A stretch of 50,028 nt of DNA, taken from Bacteroidales bacterium (lineage in GTDB: Bacteria > Bacteroidota > Bacteroidia > Bacteroidales > M50B96). This document shows, in pieces, positions 16,355 to 25,799 of the stretch. The position numbers and the translations under genes were made by a program. Below the pieces are notes generated by a model that made no database searches, had not been told where the DNA came from, and saw nothing but the letters and a program-made list of their open reading frames with translations. The first letter of the stretch is position 1, and the number at the start of each line of letters is the position of its first letter. The stretch covers positions 1 to 50,028 of the forward strand of contig JAIOYV010000051.1 of NCBI GenBank assembly GCA_021740905.1, written 5' to 3'.

Positions 16355-17671
16355 ATGAAAGATACACCGATTGATTATTCAATTGTAAAAAAACAGATTG
16401 AAGAAAGCGGGCTTGAAAAAGTAGGCAGGGGAACAATTCGCGACCTGGTAAGGATTGTAAACAAGATTGAAAACGAGAGCGGGCAAAAATTCATCCGCAT
16501 GGAAATGGGCGTTCCCGGACTTAATCCGCCCGAAATTGGCACCGAAGCCGAAATTGCAGCCATACGAATGGGCGTAGGATCGAAATACCCAATGATCGAA
16601 GGCATTGCCAGCATTAAACCCGAAGCTGCCCGATTTGCAAAACTTTTCCTTAATATTGATGTGGACGAAGCAGGCTGTATTCCAAGCGTAGGTTCGATGC
16701 AGGGCGCGTGTGCAGCTTTTTTAGTGGCCTGCCGCCGCGATGCGATAAAAGACACCCTATTGTTTATCGACCCAGGATTCCCTGTTCAAAAACAACAAAT
16801 GAGGGTACTTGGGCTAAAATACGAGACATTCGATGTGTACAACTTTCGGGGCGAAAAACTGAGGGAAAAGCTCGAAAGTTATATGTCGCAAGGCCACATT
16901 TCAACGCTTATTTATTCCAACCCCAACAATCCTTCGTGGATCTGTTTCACCGAAAAAGAACTCAAGATAATTGGAGATTTAGCCAACAAGTACGATGTGG
17001 TGGTAATCGAAGACCTGGCGTATTTTGGAATGGATTTCAGGAAAGATTATTCGCACCCTGGGCAGGCACCTTACCAGCCATCGGTGGCCAATTACACCGA
17101 CAATTTCCTTTTGCTGATTTCAAGCTCAAAAGCTTTTAGCTATGCCGGTCAGCGAATTGGGATGATGGTTATCTCCGACAAACTTTACAAACGTCGCTTC
17201 CCCGACCTAAAACGATTTTTCTCTAGCGATGAGTTTGGCTATGCCATTGTGTACGGAGCTTTATATGCCTTGTCGTCGGGTGTGGCGCATACGGTGCAGT
17301 ACGGTTTTGCCGCCATGCTAAAGGCTGTGAACGATGGCGCGTATGACTTTTTAGATGTGGTAAAAGTGTATGGCGACCGCGCCAGGGTTATGAAAAAGAT
17401 ATTTACCGACAATGGCTTCAAAATAGTGTACGACCAGGACGAGGGCAACCCCATTGCCGATGGTTTCTATTTTACGATTTCCTACCCCGGCATGTCGGGT
17501 GTCGATCTTATCGAGGAACTTTTGTATTATGGTGTCAGTGCCATTTCGTTGGATATTACGGGCAGCGAGCGCCACGAAGGTTTACGGGCCTGTGTATCGC
17601 AAACCCACGAAAGCCAGATCCCTGATTTGGAATTCCGCTTGAAGAAATTTGCCGAGCACCATCCGCTGTAA
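16355..17671 (+). CDS. PLP-dependent aminotransferase, class I/II
   Basis: The 438-residue enzyme has the fold-type I aminotransferase pattern: an N-terminal MEMGVPGLNPP substrate-lid motif, YSNPNNPSWICF with the cofactor-binding asparagine, VVVIEDLAYFGMDF with the aspartate that contacts the pyridine nitrogen, the Schiff-base lysine K259 in ISSSKAFSYAGQRIG, and a C-terminal arginine region ERHEGLRACVSQ. The closest functional class is aspartate or aromatic/alanine-type aminotransferases; the amino-donor specificity is not clear. It appears to be transcribed alone and ends in a strong intrinsic terminator. No amino-acid pathway genes are nearby to narrow the role. Confidence 0.92.
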   Translation: MKDTPIDYSIVKKQIEESGLEKVGRGTIRDLVRIVNKIENESGQKFIRMEMGVPGLNPPEIGTEAEIAAIRMGVGSKYPMIEGIASIKPEAARFAKLFLNIDVDEAGCIPSVGSMQGACAAFLVACRRDAIKDTLLFIDPGFPVQKQQMRVLGLKYETFDVYNFRGEKLREKLESYMSQGHISTLIYSNPNNPSWICFTEKELKIIGDLANKYDVVVIEDLAYFGMDFRKDYSHPGQAPYQPSVANYTDNFLLLISSSKAFSYAGQRIGMMVISDKLYKRRFPDLKRFFSSDEFGYAIVYGALYALSSGVAHTVQYGFAAMLKAVNDGAYDFLDVVKVYGDRARVMKKIFTDNGFKIVYDQDEGNPIADGFYFTISYPGMSGVDLIEELLYYGVSAISLDITGSERHEGLRACVSQTHESQIPDLEFRLKKFAEHHPL

Positions 17672-17732
17672 ATGTTCGAGCGAAGCGAGAATCTTGAGAA
17701 GAACGATTCGGGATTAAACTTTAAATAGAAAG

Positions 17733-17766
17733 ACCCTCCTCAAAAAATTGAGGAGGGTTTCTTTAT
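17733..17766 (+). terminator. Intrinsic terminator of the aminotransferase gene
   Basis: ACCCTCCTCAA (17733-17743) and TTGAGGAGGGT (17748-17758) form a perfect 11-bp stem with a four-base A loop, followed by TTCTTTATT. The opposite strand also starts with A-rich sequence, but the T-rich side supports the plus strand. Confidence 0.88.
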
Positions 17767-17927
17767 TCCTTTATTTGAAATTGAAACATCACGCTGAAAA
17801 ACCAGGTGTCAGACAAAATTCCCTCAACAAAATTTCATCATCGAATTACACAAAATGATCGAATTTCAAATGTTTGAAATGGGGAATTTGTAGAATACCC
17901 CTGAAAACCTATTTTCAGAACTGAGTA

Positions 17928-18008
17928 CTATTCAACTTTGAATTCCTTGACTTTTCAACTTTAAGCCCTTCAACTCTATACTCCTCAACTTTTCAACTTT
18001 GAACTTTT
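17928..18008. repeat. Degenerate CAACTTT/GAACTT repeat tract
   Basis: Successive units of about 8-10 bases such as TTCAACTTTGAA, CTTTTCAACTTTAAG, CCTTCAACTC and TTTTCAACTTTGAAC run up to the stop codon of the next minus-strand gene. The same degenerate words occur at 19555-19640, 22885-22935, 23108-23158 and 49795-49850. Confidence 0.55.
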
Positions 18009-18648
18009 AAAAACTAAAATCTACCCCAATCTGTACCCCGGTGTAATTTAATTCAAATTCATTGTACCCATTGAAATCATCCACAGCTTTGGCGTAATCG
18101 AAACATACAAAAGGTTGCAAAGTGGTTTTGCCAAAATTGAAGTTAAAACCAGCTTCTAACCGGGGACCAACGGAACTTGCCTTAAACTCCTCAAACTTCA
18201 TATTGTTTATAAGTAACCCTGGAGCCATAAAGATCGAATGACGACCCGAACCCACAGGGATATGCAGTTTTGCAAGCATACCGGGCGAGAACCTGTCGAA
18301 GTGGAAATAATCTATGCTTCCATCATCCACAACAACAAGCTTTGGTGACCAGGCATATTCAGCAATCAACGAAAAATCGATCACCCGGTTTGGCCGATAC
18401 GTTAATGAAAGCCTGCCCACATAATTTAAAAATAAGTCAGTAACACCTTCTGTAATGTCAATATCCGAAGTAGATGCTGCAATATAATCGTTTACATCGC
18501 TCGGATAAAAAATGCCAAATCCGAAACCAACCCCAAAATAAAATTGCTTATTAATTTCACTTTCCGAACTGATATCAGAATGAAATTGTGAGACACCTGA
18601 AATACTAAAACACAACGAAATCAAAAGAAAAAGAGCTAAATTTTTCAT
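18007..18648 (-). CDS. Outer-membrane beta-barrel protein
   Basis: The start at 18648 (MKNLALFLLISLCFSISGVSQ) gives a clean signal peptide; the frame is open 14 codons upstream. The mature part (about 190 residues) alternates hydrophobic and polar residues with aromatic girdles (FYFGVGFGFGIFYP, LSLTYRPNRVIDFSLIAEYAW, RHSIFMAPGLLI) and ends in VQIGVDFSF. A C-terminal aromatic after alternating residues is the mark of outer-membrane barrels inserted by BamA. The size fits an eight-stranded barrel of the OmpA/OmpX or outer_membrane_beta-brl class. Its function is unknown; structural or small-molecule binding roles are known for the class. Confidence 0.85.
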   Translation of the reverse strand: MKNLALFLLISLCFSISGVSQFHSDISSESEINKQFYFGVGFGFGIFYPSDVNDYIAASTSDIDITEGVTDLFLNYVGRLSLTYRPNRVIDFSLIAEYAWSPKLVVVDDGSIDYFHFDRFSPGMLAKLHIPVGSGRHSIFMAPGLLINNMKFEEFKASSVGPRLEAGFNFNFGKTTLQPFVCFDYAKAVDDFNGYNEFELNYTGVQIGVDFSF

Positions 18649-18703
18649 GCCATAGAAGTTTATTAATTTGATCATTTTTGCAATACCCAAATGTACAAAA
18701 AAA

Positions 18704-18735
18704 AATCCCTCCGAAATTCGGGGGGATTTTTTTTT
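18704..18735 (-). terminator. Intrinsic terminator of rplS
   Basis: ATCCCTCCGAA and TTCGGGGGGAT pair (with one G-T wobble) around a very short loop, flanked by A- and T-runs on both sides. It lies just downstream of the minus-strand rplS stop and could work in both directions. Confidence 0.82.
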
Positions 18736-18757
18736 ATTTTGAAAAAGGGTTCGACCC

Positions 18758-19108
18758 TTAAAATCTCTTTTCTTTGATACGGGCTTTCTTACCGGTCAAT
18801 TTCCGGAGGTAGAAAATCCTTGCCCTACGGACCTTACCGTATTTGTTCACCTCAATTTTTTCGATAAATGGCGATTCGATAGGGATAATCCTTTCAACCC
18901 CAATATTCCCCGACATTTTACGAATGGTAAAAGTTTCGTTTATGCCACCACCCTTGCGTTGCAACACTACACCACGAAAACTTTGGAGCCTTTCTTTTGT
19001 TCCTTCCTTAATTTTATAAGTTACAGTGATGGTATCGCCAGCACCAAACTTAGGGAAGTCCTGCCTTGCAGCATATTCTTGCGCAACAGCTTTCATTAAA
19101 TCGTTCAT
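18758..19108 (-). CDS. rplS: 50S ribosomal protein L19
   Basis: The sequence [41 protein letters not shown] and [18 protein letters not shown] is the conserved L19 core, followed by [22 protein letters not shown] start it at [13 protein letters not shown] (19108), the normal N-terminus; the frame is open 11 codons further upstream but those residues are not part of L19. At 116 residues it is the usual length. L19 sits at the 30S-50S interface. The gene has its own promoter 70 bases upstream and a strong terminator; in many bacteria it follows trmD/rimM, whereas here it is alone, as in other Bacteroidota. Confidence 0.97.
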   Translation of the reverse strand: MNDLMKAVAQEYAARQDFPKFGAGDTITVTYKIKEGTKERLQSFRGVVLQRKGGGINETFTIRKMSGNIGVERIIPIESPFIEKIEVNKYGKVRRARIFYLRKLTGKKARIKEKRF

Positions 19109-19179
19109 CTTTCTATTCGTTTTCTTGTTAAAACCCGGCAACGTTACAGCTCTGGTAAGAGGTTGCTTTTTAAGTGGGG

Positions 19180-19210
19180 CAAAAGTAATACTTTATCCAG
19201 ATAATAAAAA
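19180..19210 (-). promoter_or_regulatory. Promoter of rplS
   Basis: Reads TACTTTTG on the minus strand at 19187-19180, the same -7 sequence as in the rpmH promoter; TTTT at the position of the -33 element (19207-19210) is separated by 19 bases. The leader before the L19 start is about 65 bases. Confidence 0.6.
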
Positions 19211-19290
19211 TATAATTTTGGCCTAAGATGTACGACATATTCCACAGGGTATGATAGGTTTGATGTTTTTTAAATAAATTCATAGTCTTG

Positions 19291-19358
19291 GATTAATGGA
19301 GTATTGAGCGGTACTTTGCCAATTGCACTCCAATACTCCAACACTCCATTACTCCAGA
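19291..19358 (-). repeat. Copy A of a 65-base GGAGTATTGGAGT element
   Basis: Read on the minus strand this is TTCTGGAGTAATGGAGTG, then TTGGAGTATTGGAGTGCAA, TTGGCAAAGTA and finally CAATACTCCA, so the ends can pair (TGGAGTATTG with CAATACTCCA). It is clearly related to the plus-strand sequence at 27484-27550. Confidence 0.5.
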
Positions 19359-19554
19359 AAAAATTAATAAAATGGAAAACGACTCATCGAAGGAGCGGGT
19401 TTTTTCGTTCCCCCTTTGGGCGGCAGCCAGGTTTTCCGTTTGTAGTTGTTTCGTGACGGCAGTTTTTTCCTGGGAAAAAATCAGCCTCCACTTCAACAAG
19501 CTAGCATTTCAACCCCTGCCGCAGCAGAGCTTATAGTAGATTTTAAGCCTAATA

Positions 19555-19640
19555 TATTTCAACTTTGAACTCCTTCAAAGCTCTACTTTTTAAACTCAGA
19601 ATTCTTCCAACTCAGAACAACACAACTCCTAACTCCCCAT
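19555..19640. repeat. CAACTTT/GAACTC repeat tract
   Basis: Degenerate units such as TTCAACTTTGAACTCC, AACTCAGAATTCTTCC and AACTCAGAACAACACAACTCC directly precede the transporter promoter. Confidence 0.5.
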
Positions 19641-19648
19641 CTAATTCC

Positions 19649-19656
19649 TATCTTTG
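19649..19656 (+). promoter_or_regulatory. -7 promoter box of the transporter-lnt operon
   Basis: TATCTTTG, an exact TAnnTTTG match, lies 21 bases before the ATG at 19678. No TTTG at -33. Confidence 0.5.
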
Positions 19657-19677
19657 CCGCTGAAAACATACAGATAA

Positions 19678-20607
19678 ATGATCAAAGCATTACAGGATAA
19701 GTTAACCGGCAAACACGCCCCGTCGATATTGGAAAACCAGCGAGGGCAGTACATCATGCTCCTTATCCTGGCCTTTATCTGGGGAAGCTCTTTTGTGCTG
19801 ATGAAAAAGGGGCTTCAATCCTTTTCGGCCAACCAGGTGGCCGGTTTGCGGATATTCACGACCTTCCTACTTTTCCTGCCTTTCACCTTCAGGATACTTC
19901 ATAAACTCAACCGGAAAAACCTAACATTTTTACTTATCGTGGGTTTTATCGGAAATGGCATCCCGGCCATTTTATTCACCACGGGTCAAACCGAGATAAG
20001 CAGTGCCCTGGCAGGAATCCTGAATTCATTAACCCCACTATCTACATTGTTGGTTGGATTAGCACTATTTAAAACTTCCACAGGATGGAAAAATATTTTA
20101 GGGGTATTTATTGGCCTCTCAGGAACAGTGGGGCTTATCCTGAACGGCGAGGGTTTGTTTTTGACAGGAAATCTATGGTTTGCACTTTTCATCATTACAG
20201 CCACTATATGTTATGCTTTAAGCACAAATATTATTAAAGAAAAACTGCAAGGTCTCGATGGTTTTTCGGTGGCTGCCCTTTCGTTTTTCCTTATCGGGCC
20301 CTGGGCAGGAGTTTACTTGCTCACCTCCAATTTTACCACTGCTATGGCGGCAGATGGAGCTTTGTCCAACTTTGGGTTTATCGTACTGCTTGCTTTTTTT
20401 TCATCTTTCCTTGCCGTCATTTTATTCAACATGCTGATCAAATTCACAACTTCGCTTTTTGCCTCTTCGGTAACTTACATTATCCCGGTGTTTGCCATTT
20501 TCTGGGGGCTTGCCGATGGTGAAACAATAAAATTGGGTCAGTTTATCTGGGTCGGCGTTATCCTATTTGGGATTTATTTGGTGAACCAGAAAATCAAAAA
20601 ATCTTGA
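19678..20607 (+). CDS. DMT-superfamily transporter (EamA domains)
   Basis: The 309-residue protein is highly hydrophobic with ten predicted membrane helices in two five-helix EamA halves. Signatures include MLLILAFIWGSSFVLMKKG in the first helix, the loop SANQVAGLRIFTTFLL, and ALAGILNSLTPLSTLLVGL. Such drug/metabolite transporters export amino acids, nucleobases or other small metabolites from the cytoplasm; the substrate is not predictable. The N-terminal 25 residues before the first helix are hydrophilic. It is followed after one base by lnt, so the two are co-transcribed, although no functional link is known. Confidence 0.92.
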   Translation: MIKALQDKLTGKHAPSILENQRGQYIMLLILAFIWGSSFVLMKKGLQSFSANQVAGLRIFTTFLLFLPFTFRILHKLNRKNLTFLLIVGFIGNGIPAILFTTGQTEISSALAGILNSLTPLSTLLVGLALFKTSTGWKNILGVFIGLSGTVGLILNGEGLFLTGNLWFALFIITATICYALSTNIIKEKLQGLDGFSVAALSFFLIGPWAGVYLLTSNFTTAMAADGALSNFGFIVLLAFFSSFLAVILFNMLIKFTTSLFASSVTYIIPVFAIFWGLADGETIKLGQFIWVGVILFGIYLVNQKIKKS

Positions 20608-20608
20608 T

Positions 20609-22222
20609 ATGTCAAAGACTACACGCCTGCTCTACGCTATCTCTTCTGGCTTATTGCTTGGTCTGGCCTGGGCCGATTGGATGCACTCCATCCTTCTGTT
20701 GGTGGCTTTTGTTCCCTTGCTTTTGGTTGAAGACAATCTTTTTCAGAATAAAAAAACCAACCGCCCGATCCAGGCATTTTACTATTCCCTGCTCTCATTT
20801 TTTATTTGGAACCTTACCACAACCTGGTGGATAATCTTGGCCACGCCCACAGGAATGATAATCGTTGTTTTGCTGAATAGTCTTTTCATGGCCACAGTGT
20901 TCTGGTTATTTCATTTCAGCAAGCGATTGCTAGGAATGAAAACCGGAAATTTCCTCTTCATCATTTTCTGGATCGGCTTTGAATACTTCCACCTAAACTG
21001 GGAAATGTCGTGGAGTTGGCTAAACCTGGGCAACGCTTTTGCAAAAGACATTGGCCTCATCCAGTGGTACGAATACACTGGTTCGTTGGGTGGCTCGTTG
21101 TGGGTGGTTTCTGCAAACATGATTATGTCGACAGGCTTGCTGAAAATCATTCAACATAAAAATGTCAAGGCAGGTTTGATTCATGTTGTCGTTTTTTTGC
21201 TCTTGATTATAATCCCGATAGGCATTTCCCAATTTATCTTTTCTACCTATCAGGAAAAAGGGGAGACCTGCAATGTGGTCATCATTCAACCCAACATCGA
21301 ACCTTACCTGGTTAAGTTTGATGGAATGCCTGAAAGCCAGCAGTTGGATGTAATCCTTGGTCTGGCAGAAAAAGTAGCCAACAAGGAAGTTGATTATTTC
21401 GTTGCCCCTGAAACTTCACTGTCGGAGGCCATCTGGGAAGACGAGCTAAAAACAAGTGAATCGGTTTCACGTATAATCGGTTTTTTGCGGAAGTACTCCT
21501 CGGCAGAGTTTGTCATCGGGGCTGTGACCGGCCAGATGTATTTTGCCGACCAAGAAATCCCAGCTACAGCAGAAAAGTATGGCGATGCAAACATGTATTA
21601 TGATGAATTTAATTCGGCCCTTCAGATCAGTTCCGACAGCAGTATTCAGATATATCACAAATCGCAACTTATTTTGGGGGTTGAAAAAATGCCATTTCCC
21701 GGCACACTTGGATTTCTCGAAAACCTGGCCATCGACCTTGGCGGTTCAAATGGTAGTTTGGGGTGTCAGTCGGAACGGGAGGTTTTTACTTCTGAAAACA
21801 ACCCGGCAAAAGTGGCTCCTGTAATTTGCTACGAGTCGGTGTTTGGCGATTATGTGAATGACTACATCCGATTAGGGGCCAATGTGATTTTCATGATCAC
21901 CAACGATGGCTGGTGGGGCACAACTTCCGGCTACTTCCAGCATACACGCTATTCGCGGCTAAGGGCCATCGAAACCCGGCGCAGTGTTGCCCGTTCTGGC
22001 AATACCGGCATAACTTGTTTCATCAACCAAAAAGGGGAACAAACCCAAACTGCAAACTATTGGGAGCCGGCAGTACTTGAAGAAACTGTATCGCTAAATA
22101 ACGAGTTCACTTTCTACACAAAAAGTGGCGATTACATTGGAAGGATATTTTCATTTCTGGCAGTGCTCGGGATATTTTATACGATTGTTGCCAAGTTGAA
22201 GCGGGGTGATGAGGTTGAGTGA
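20609..22222 (+). CDS. lnt: Apolipoprotein N-acyltransferase
   Basis: Lnt transfers an acyl chain from a phospholipid to the N-terminal cysteine of apolipoproteins at the outer face of the inner membrane, completing lipoprotein maturation. The 537-residue product has six or so N-terminal membrane helices (about 1-205) and a C-terminal nitrilase-fold domain with the triad E268 (VAPETSL), K351 (IYHKSQL) and C407 (VICYESVFGDY). The block ITNDGWWGTTSGYFQHTRYSRLRAIE is the family signature. Length is typical. A final membrane helix (about 505-525) is present. Many Bacteroidota lack or diverge in lipoprotein enzymes, but this copy appears complete with all catalytic residues. It shares a transcript with the upstream transporter. 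Confidence 0.96.
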   Translation: MSKTTRLLYAISSGLLLGLAWADWMHSILLLVAFVPLLLVEDNLFQNKKTNRPIQAFYYSLLSFFIWNLTTTWWIILATPTGMIIVVLLNSLFMATVFWLFHFSKRLLGMKTGNFLFIIFWIGFEYFHLNWEMSWSWLNLGNAFAKDIGLIQWYEYTGSLGGSLWVVSANMIMSTGLLKIIQHKNVKAGLIHVVVFLLLIIIPIGISQFIFSTYQEKGETCNVVIIQPNIEPYLVKFDGMPESQQLDVILGLAEKVANKEVDYFVAPETSLSEAIWEDELKTSESVSRIIGFLRKYSSAEFVIGAVTGQMYFADQEIPATAEKYGDANMYYDEFNSALQISSDSSIQIYHKSQLILGVEKMPFPGTLGFLENLAIDLGGSNGSLGCQSEREVFTSENNPAKVAPVICYESVFGDYVNDYIRLGANVIFMITNDGWWGTTSGYFQHTRYSRLRAIETRRSVARSGNTGITCFINQKGEQTQTANYWEPAVLEETVSLNNEFTFYTKSGDYIGRIFSFLAVLGIFYTIVAKLKRGDEVE

Positions 22223-22371
22223 ATAATTAAGGAACGGGGGAATTAAAGAGGTGCAATATTATCTAAAGCTTCGCTTGTCAGGTAGGCAGGGCTTGGCCTT
22301 GAAGGACTTTCACCCTTAATTACATGATTTCTTAATTTCTAATTTTACACTCATTTCCTTATATAGCTTCC

Positions 22372-22878
22372 TCAACAGCATTGGCCCCTTGCCCGCCATG
22401 CCGCACTACCAATTAACATCTCACTTTCAATAACAAGAGCCAGTTCTTTTTTTATCTCTGGAATTTCCTGGCTGATATTATATAAAACCTGCATCGAAAA
22501 AACCCGCACAGCAATGCTCTCTTTTTTATCCTGCATAAGATCGAAAGATAGATTAAGGATTTTCCCAATTTGATCTTCAGAAAAACGGGTGTAGGTAAAT
22601 ATCTTCGTAAAATTCCGCTTTACCCCATCCACTTTAAAATCTTTTAGCGTGTCGATCATCCTGTCGAGATAGGGCAAAACCAATTCAGGGTAAGTTCTTG
22701 TAATGGTTTCTAATACCCCGGCCGCACGTTGGTTTATGGGATGCGGGGCTGTGTAGGTCAACTCAAAAAGACTATCGAAAGCCTCCTTGTCGTTTCCTGC
22801 CAGATAACTTACATAGTCGATGTTTGCCCTGGAAGGGTCTACTTTCAATTGTTCGGAAAAATCGAATAGATCGGACAT
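22372..22878 (-). CDS. Conserved HEAT-like helical protein
   Basis: The 168-residue protein is nearly all helical with paired amphipathic segments (NQRAAGVLETITRTYPELVL, IAVRVFSMQVLYNISQEIPE, IKKELALVIESEM) of the spacing seen in HEAT-repeat scaffolds. No catalytic motif, signal or membrane segment is present, so it is probably a cytosolic protein-binding scaffold. Similar proteins are widespread and unnamed in Bacteroidota. It ends in an odd GSAAWRARGQCC. It sits between lnt (convergent) and purL (same strand, 280 bases upstream), with repeat tracts on one side. Confidence 0.72.
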   Translation of the reverse strand: MSDLFDFSEQLKVDPSRANIDYVSYLAGNDKEAFDSLFELTYTAPHPINQRAAGVLETITRTYPELVLPYLDRMIDTLKDFKVDGVKRNFTKIFTYTRFSEDQIGKILNLSFDLMQDKKESIAVRVFSMQVLYNISQEIPEIKKELALVIESEMLIGSAAWRARGQCC

Positions 22879-22884
22879 AGAATG

Positions 22885-22935
22885 AAAGTTCTAAGTTGAA
22901 TAGTTCTAAGTTCAATGTTCTGAGTTTAGATTTTG
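22885..22935. repeat. AGTTCTAAGTTGAATAG-type repeat tract
   Basis: Degenerate units AAGTTCTAAGTTGAATAG, TTCTAAGTTCAATG and TTCTGAGTTTAG, the reverse complement family of CAACTT/GAACTT, lie immediately upstream of the HEAT-like gene. Confidence 0.5.
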
Positions 22936-23107
22936 TGAACTTGTTTGAGTTCGTATTCTTACTTTTATTTTAATTCGTTTCCCTTTACAGACTAAACAGG
23001 CTTGCCAATTCTCCAGACGAAATATGTTCATCTAACCGTATTTGATCAATAATTATTTTCTGATTATCGGTGACTTTGTCGGTTTATAAAATACATATCA
23101 GCTCATA

Positions 23108-23158
23108 TCCGTCAAACAGTTTTCAACTTCTCAACTCAGAACTTCTCAACTTTGAACT
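23108..23158. repeat. CAACTTCTCAACTC-type repeat tract
   Basis: Units TTTTCAACTTC, TCAACTCAGAACTTC and TCAACTTTGAACTAC run directly into the end of purL. Confidence 0.5.
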
Positions 23159-25391
23159 ACTTACCTCCTTCATTCAACAACTTCTCGATAGCCTCGTCAT
23201 ACTCCTTGCGGGCATCTTCGACAAAGCCATAAGCAACATCATCCACACGCATTTCACCCTTGGTAACATGTCCCAGGGTTGAAAATGGAAATTTGCTGTC
23301 CATCATAAAGTCGATGAATTCGTTTTCGCGGTGCTGGGTTACTGAAACCACTACCCTACCTTGCGACTCACCAAAAAGGAAAGCATCTTCGCGCACTTCG
23401 GCATCGCTGGTAATATCGAAGCCATAACCACGTGGCATGGCACATTCCAACAGGGTGACAAAAATCCCGCCCTCCGACACATCGTGCGCCGAGCATATCA
23501 GGTTTTTCTTGATCAACCCGCGAACTACTTTGTGAAGTTTATATTCCACATCGATATCGAACCACGGAGCAGGTGACTCCTTAATCTTGTGCCAGGAATT
23601 CAAATATTCAGAAGAAGCAATATCGTTTTTTGATTCCCCAATCAGATAAATCATATTGCCTTTGTTTTTGAAGGCCATGGTCATCTGGTGGTTTTTATCT
23701 TCGATAATCCCCAACATGCCAATGGTTGGTGTTGGGAATACCGGTACTGTTTTTCCATCAATAGTAGTCTGGTTGTAGAAACTTACATTGCCTCCTGTGA
23801 CCGGGGTTTCAAATTTTCGGCAGGCAGCGCCCATACCTTTTATAGCCCCTACAAATTGCCAGTAGGCTTCAGGGTTATAAGGGTTGCCAAAATTAAGACA
23901 GTTTGTGATTGCAGTGGGCATCCCACCCGTGCAACTAATATTTCGTGCGGCTTCGGCTACGGCAATGGCAGCCCCTTTTTCGGGGTCGGCCTTTACATAG
24001 CGCGAGTTGCAATCGACTGTCAAAGCAAGGGCTTTGTTCGTGCCTTTAATGTTCACAACCCCTGCATCGGATGGAAAATTAGTGCTCATATTTATGGTTC
24101 CCACCATGGAATCATATTGTTCGTAAACCCATTTTTTTGAGGCGATATTGGGTTGTTTCATCATCGACCAGGCTACCTCGCGTAAATCTTCGGGTTGTTT
24201 TACCTGGTCGATGGAGAACTTTTTGTACTCTTTATAATAGGCAGGTTCTGTATATTCACGATCGTAAACCGGGGCACCTCCGCCCAACACGAGGGCATCG
24301 GCGGGTACATCGGCCACCAGTTCACCTTTCTGATAAAACAAAAGACGGTCTTCGGCTATTACTTCACCAATAATGGCACAATTCAGATCCCATTTCTCGA
24401 AAATATCTTCGACCACTTTTTCCTGACCTTTTTTCACAACCACCAGCATCCGTTCCTGGGATTCGGAAAGGAGTATCTCGAATGCCTCCATATTTTGCTG
24501 GCGGAGGGGTACTTTATCGAGGTCGACCCTCATTCCGCATTTGCCCCTGGCCGACATCTCGGAAGTAGAACAAATAATGCCTGCTGCGCCCATGTCTTGC
24601 ATCCCAATCATCACATTGGTTTTGTTGAGTTCGAGAGAAGCTTCTAACAATAATTTTTCCTGAAAAGGGTCGCCCACCTGAATGGAAGGGATATCATCGG
24701 CTGAGTTTTCGGTAATATCAGCCGAAGCAAAAGTTGCCCCATGTATGCCATCTTTTCCAGTTGATGAGCCTACAATATAGACCGGATTCCCAACGCCGCC
24801 TGAGGTAGCCGATATCATTTTACCTTTTTTCAGCAAACCAACCGACATGGCATTCACCAGTGGGTTGGTGTTATATGAATCGTCGAAAAAAACCTCGCCA
24901 CCGACAACAGGCACTCCAAAGGAATTGCCATAATCGCCAATGCCCTTTACCACACCTTTGAGAAGCCATTTGGTGCGATCGTTTTTCAGGTCGCCAAATC
25001 GAAGCGAATTTAGCTGAGCAATAGGCCGGGCGCCCATCGTAAAAATATCACGATTGATGCCACCAACCCCGGTTGCAGCTCCCTGATAAGGTTCCACGGC
25101 ACAGGGATGGTTGTGCGATTCGATTTTGAAGGCACAAGCCAGGCCTTCGCCTATGTCGACCAAACCGGCGTTTTCTTCACCTGCTTCAACCAAAAGTTGT
25201 TTTCCTTCGCGGGGTAAAGTTTTTAGCCACTTGATGGAATTTTTATAGCTGGCATGTTCCGACCACATCACCGAAAAAATACTCAACTCGGTGAAATTGG
25301 GTTTTCGTCCCAATATTTCGTGTATCTTATCAAACTCTTCGGGTATAATTCCCAGGGCTTTGGCGGTTTCTAAGTTTACTTCTTTCGACAT
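23157..25391 (-). CDS. purL: Phosphoribosylformylglycinamidine synthase, PurL subunit (small type)
   Basis: PurL converts formylglycinamide ribonucleotide to the amidine (FGAM) using ATP and ammonia, step four of purine synthesis. At 744 residues this is the small PurL that needs separate PurS and PurQ subunits, unlike the ~1300-residue fused enzyme. Motifs present include the catalytic H46 region [18 protein letters not shown], the [22 protein letters not shown] nucleotide loop and the second-half GGNVSFYN and [19 protein letters not shown] segments. The neighbours do not include purS or purQ, so they must be elsewhere. It has its own -7 box upstream and faces a repeat-rich intergenic region. 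Confidence 0.96.
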   Translation of the reverse strand: MSKEVNLETAKALGIIPEEFDKIHEILGRKPNFTELSIFSVMWSEHASYKNSIKWLKTLPREGKQLLVEAGEENAGLVDIGEGLACAFKIESHNHPCAVEPYQGAATGVGGINRDIFTMGARPIAQLNSLRFGDLKNDRTKWLLKGVVKGIGDYGNSFGVPVVGGEVFFDDSYNTNPLVNAMSVGLLKKGKMISATSGGVGNPVYIVGSSTGKDGIHGATFASADITENSADDIPSIQVGDPFQEKLLLEASLELNKTNVMIGMQDMGAAGIICSTSEMSARGKCGMRVDLDKVPLRQQNMEAFEILLSESQERMLVVVKKGQEKVVEDIFEKWDLNCAIIGEVIAEDRLLFYQKGELVADVPADALVLGGGAPVYDREYTEPAYYKEYKKFSIDQVKQPEDLREVAWSMMKQPNIASKKWVYEQYDSMVGTINMSTNFPSDAGVVNIKGTNKALALTVDCNSRYVKADPEKGAAIAVAEAARNISCTGGMPTAITNCLNFGNPYNPEAYWQFVGAIKGMGAACRKFETPVTGGNVSFYNQTTIDGKTVPVFPTPTIGMLGIIEDKNHQMTMAFKNKGNMIYLIGESKNDIASSEYLNSWHKIKESPAPWFDIDVEYKLHKVVRGLIKKNLICSAHDVSEGGIFVTLLECAMPRGYGFDITSDAEVREDAFLFGESQGRVVVSVTQHRENEFIDFMMDSKFPFSTLGHVTKGEMRVDDVAYGFVEDARKEYDEAIEKLLNEGGK

Positions 25392-25417
25392 ATCTGCAAG
25401 GCTTCAATTATTTGCAG

Positions 25418-25425
25418 CAAATATA
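25418..25425 (-). promoter_or_regulatory. -7 promoter box of purL
   Basis: Reads TATATTTG on the minus strand, an exact TAnnTTTG match about 27 bases upstream of the purL start. No TTTG lies 19 bases before it. Confidence 0.5.
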
Positions 25426-25439
25426 GCAATTAATTGAAA

Positions 25440-25592
25440 GTGTCCAGCTTTCAGTGGGCAGTCTTCAATCCATAGTTAGCAATAGGCAGTCTCCTGTCAA
25501 AAGTTGGCAGTTCACAGCCAGCAGTCCTCAACCGGTCAAGAGTCAACAGTTGGTTTAGTCGGCAGGGGGCAGTCCTCAGTCGCCAGTCGGCA
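25440..25592. repeat. GGCAGTC-family heptamer repeats, tract 1
   Basis: Many variants of a seven-base unit follow each other: GGGCAGTC, TTCAATCC, GGCAGTCTCCTGTC, GGCAGTTCACAGCC, AGCAGTCCTCAACC, AGTCAACAGTTGG, GGCAGGGGGCAGTC and CAGTCGCCAGTCGGC. The tract is degenerate and non-coding. Confidence 0.6.
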
Positions 25593-25799
25593 TTGATACA
25601 ATCATTAAATCATTTTTTGTTGGTGAAGTAGGAAAGGAAATATAAAATGGGAATAGAGTGGGACCCTGATCACTACAATTATAGAGTGATTTTGTAAGGC
25701 ATCAAATAAATATTTTAGACCCAATTGAAATCGTTTGTATTTGTGGATTTCAATGTATTTCCAAATTCTTAATTTCACCCACGGCTCACCTCTTCAAAA

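Larger units (their letters stand above)
19359..19677. other. Intergenic region before the DMT transporter
   Basis: The region contains a CAACTTT-type repeat tract (19555-19640) and the transporter promoter. A 54-codon open frame (19373-19537, plus strand, start MENDSSKERVFSFPLWAAAR) is GC-richer than its surroundings, but I cannot link it to a protein family and do not call it. Confidence 0.4.

Noticed and set aside
17782-17811. TGAAAC...TGTCA sequence resembling the ECF promoter motif
   Set aside because: The spacing is 19 bases instead of 17, the ATTTTC extension is missing, and no plus-strand gene follows.
19373-19537. 54-codon open frame on the plus strand (and a 68-codon one opposite)
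   Set aside because: Neither has a family resemblance, promoter or start context; they lie in a repeat-bearing intergenic region.
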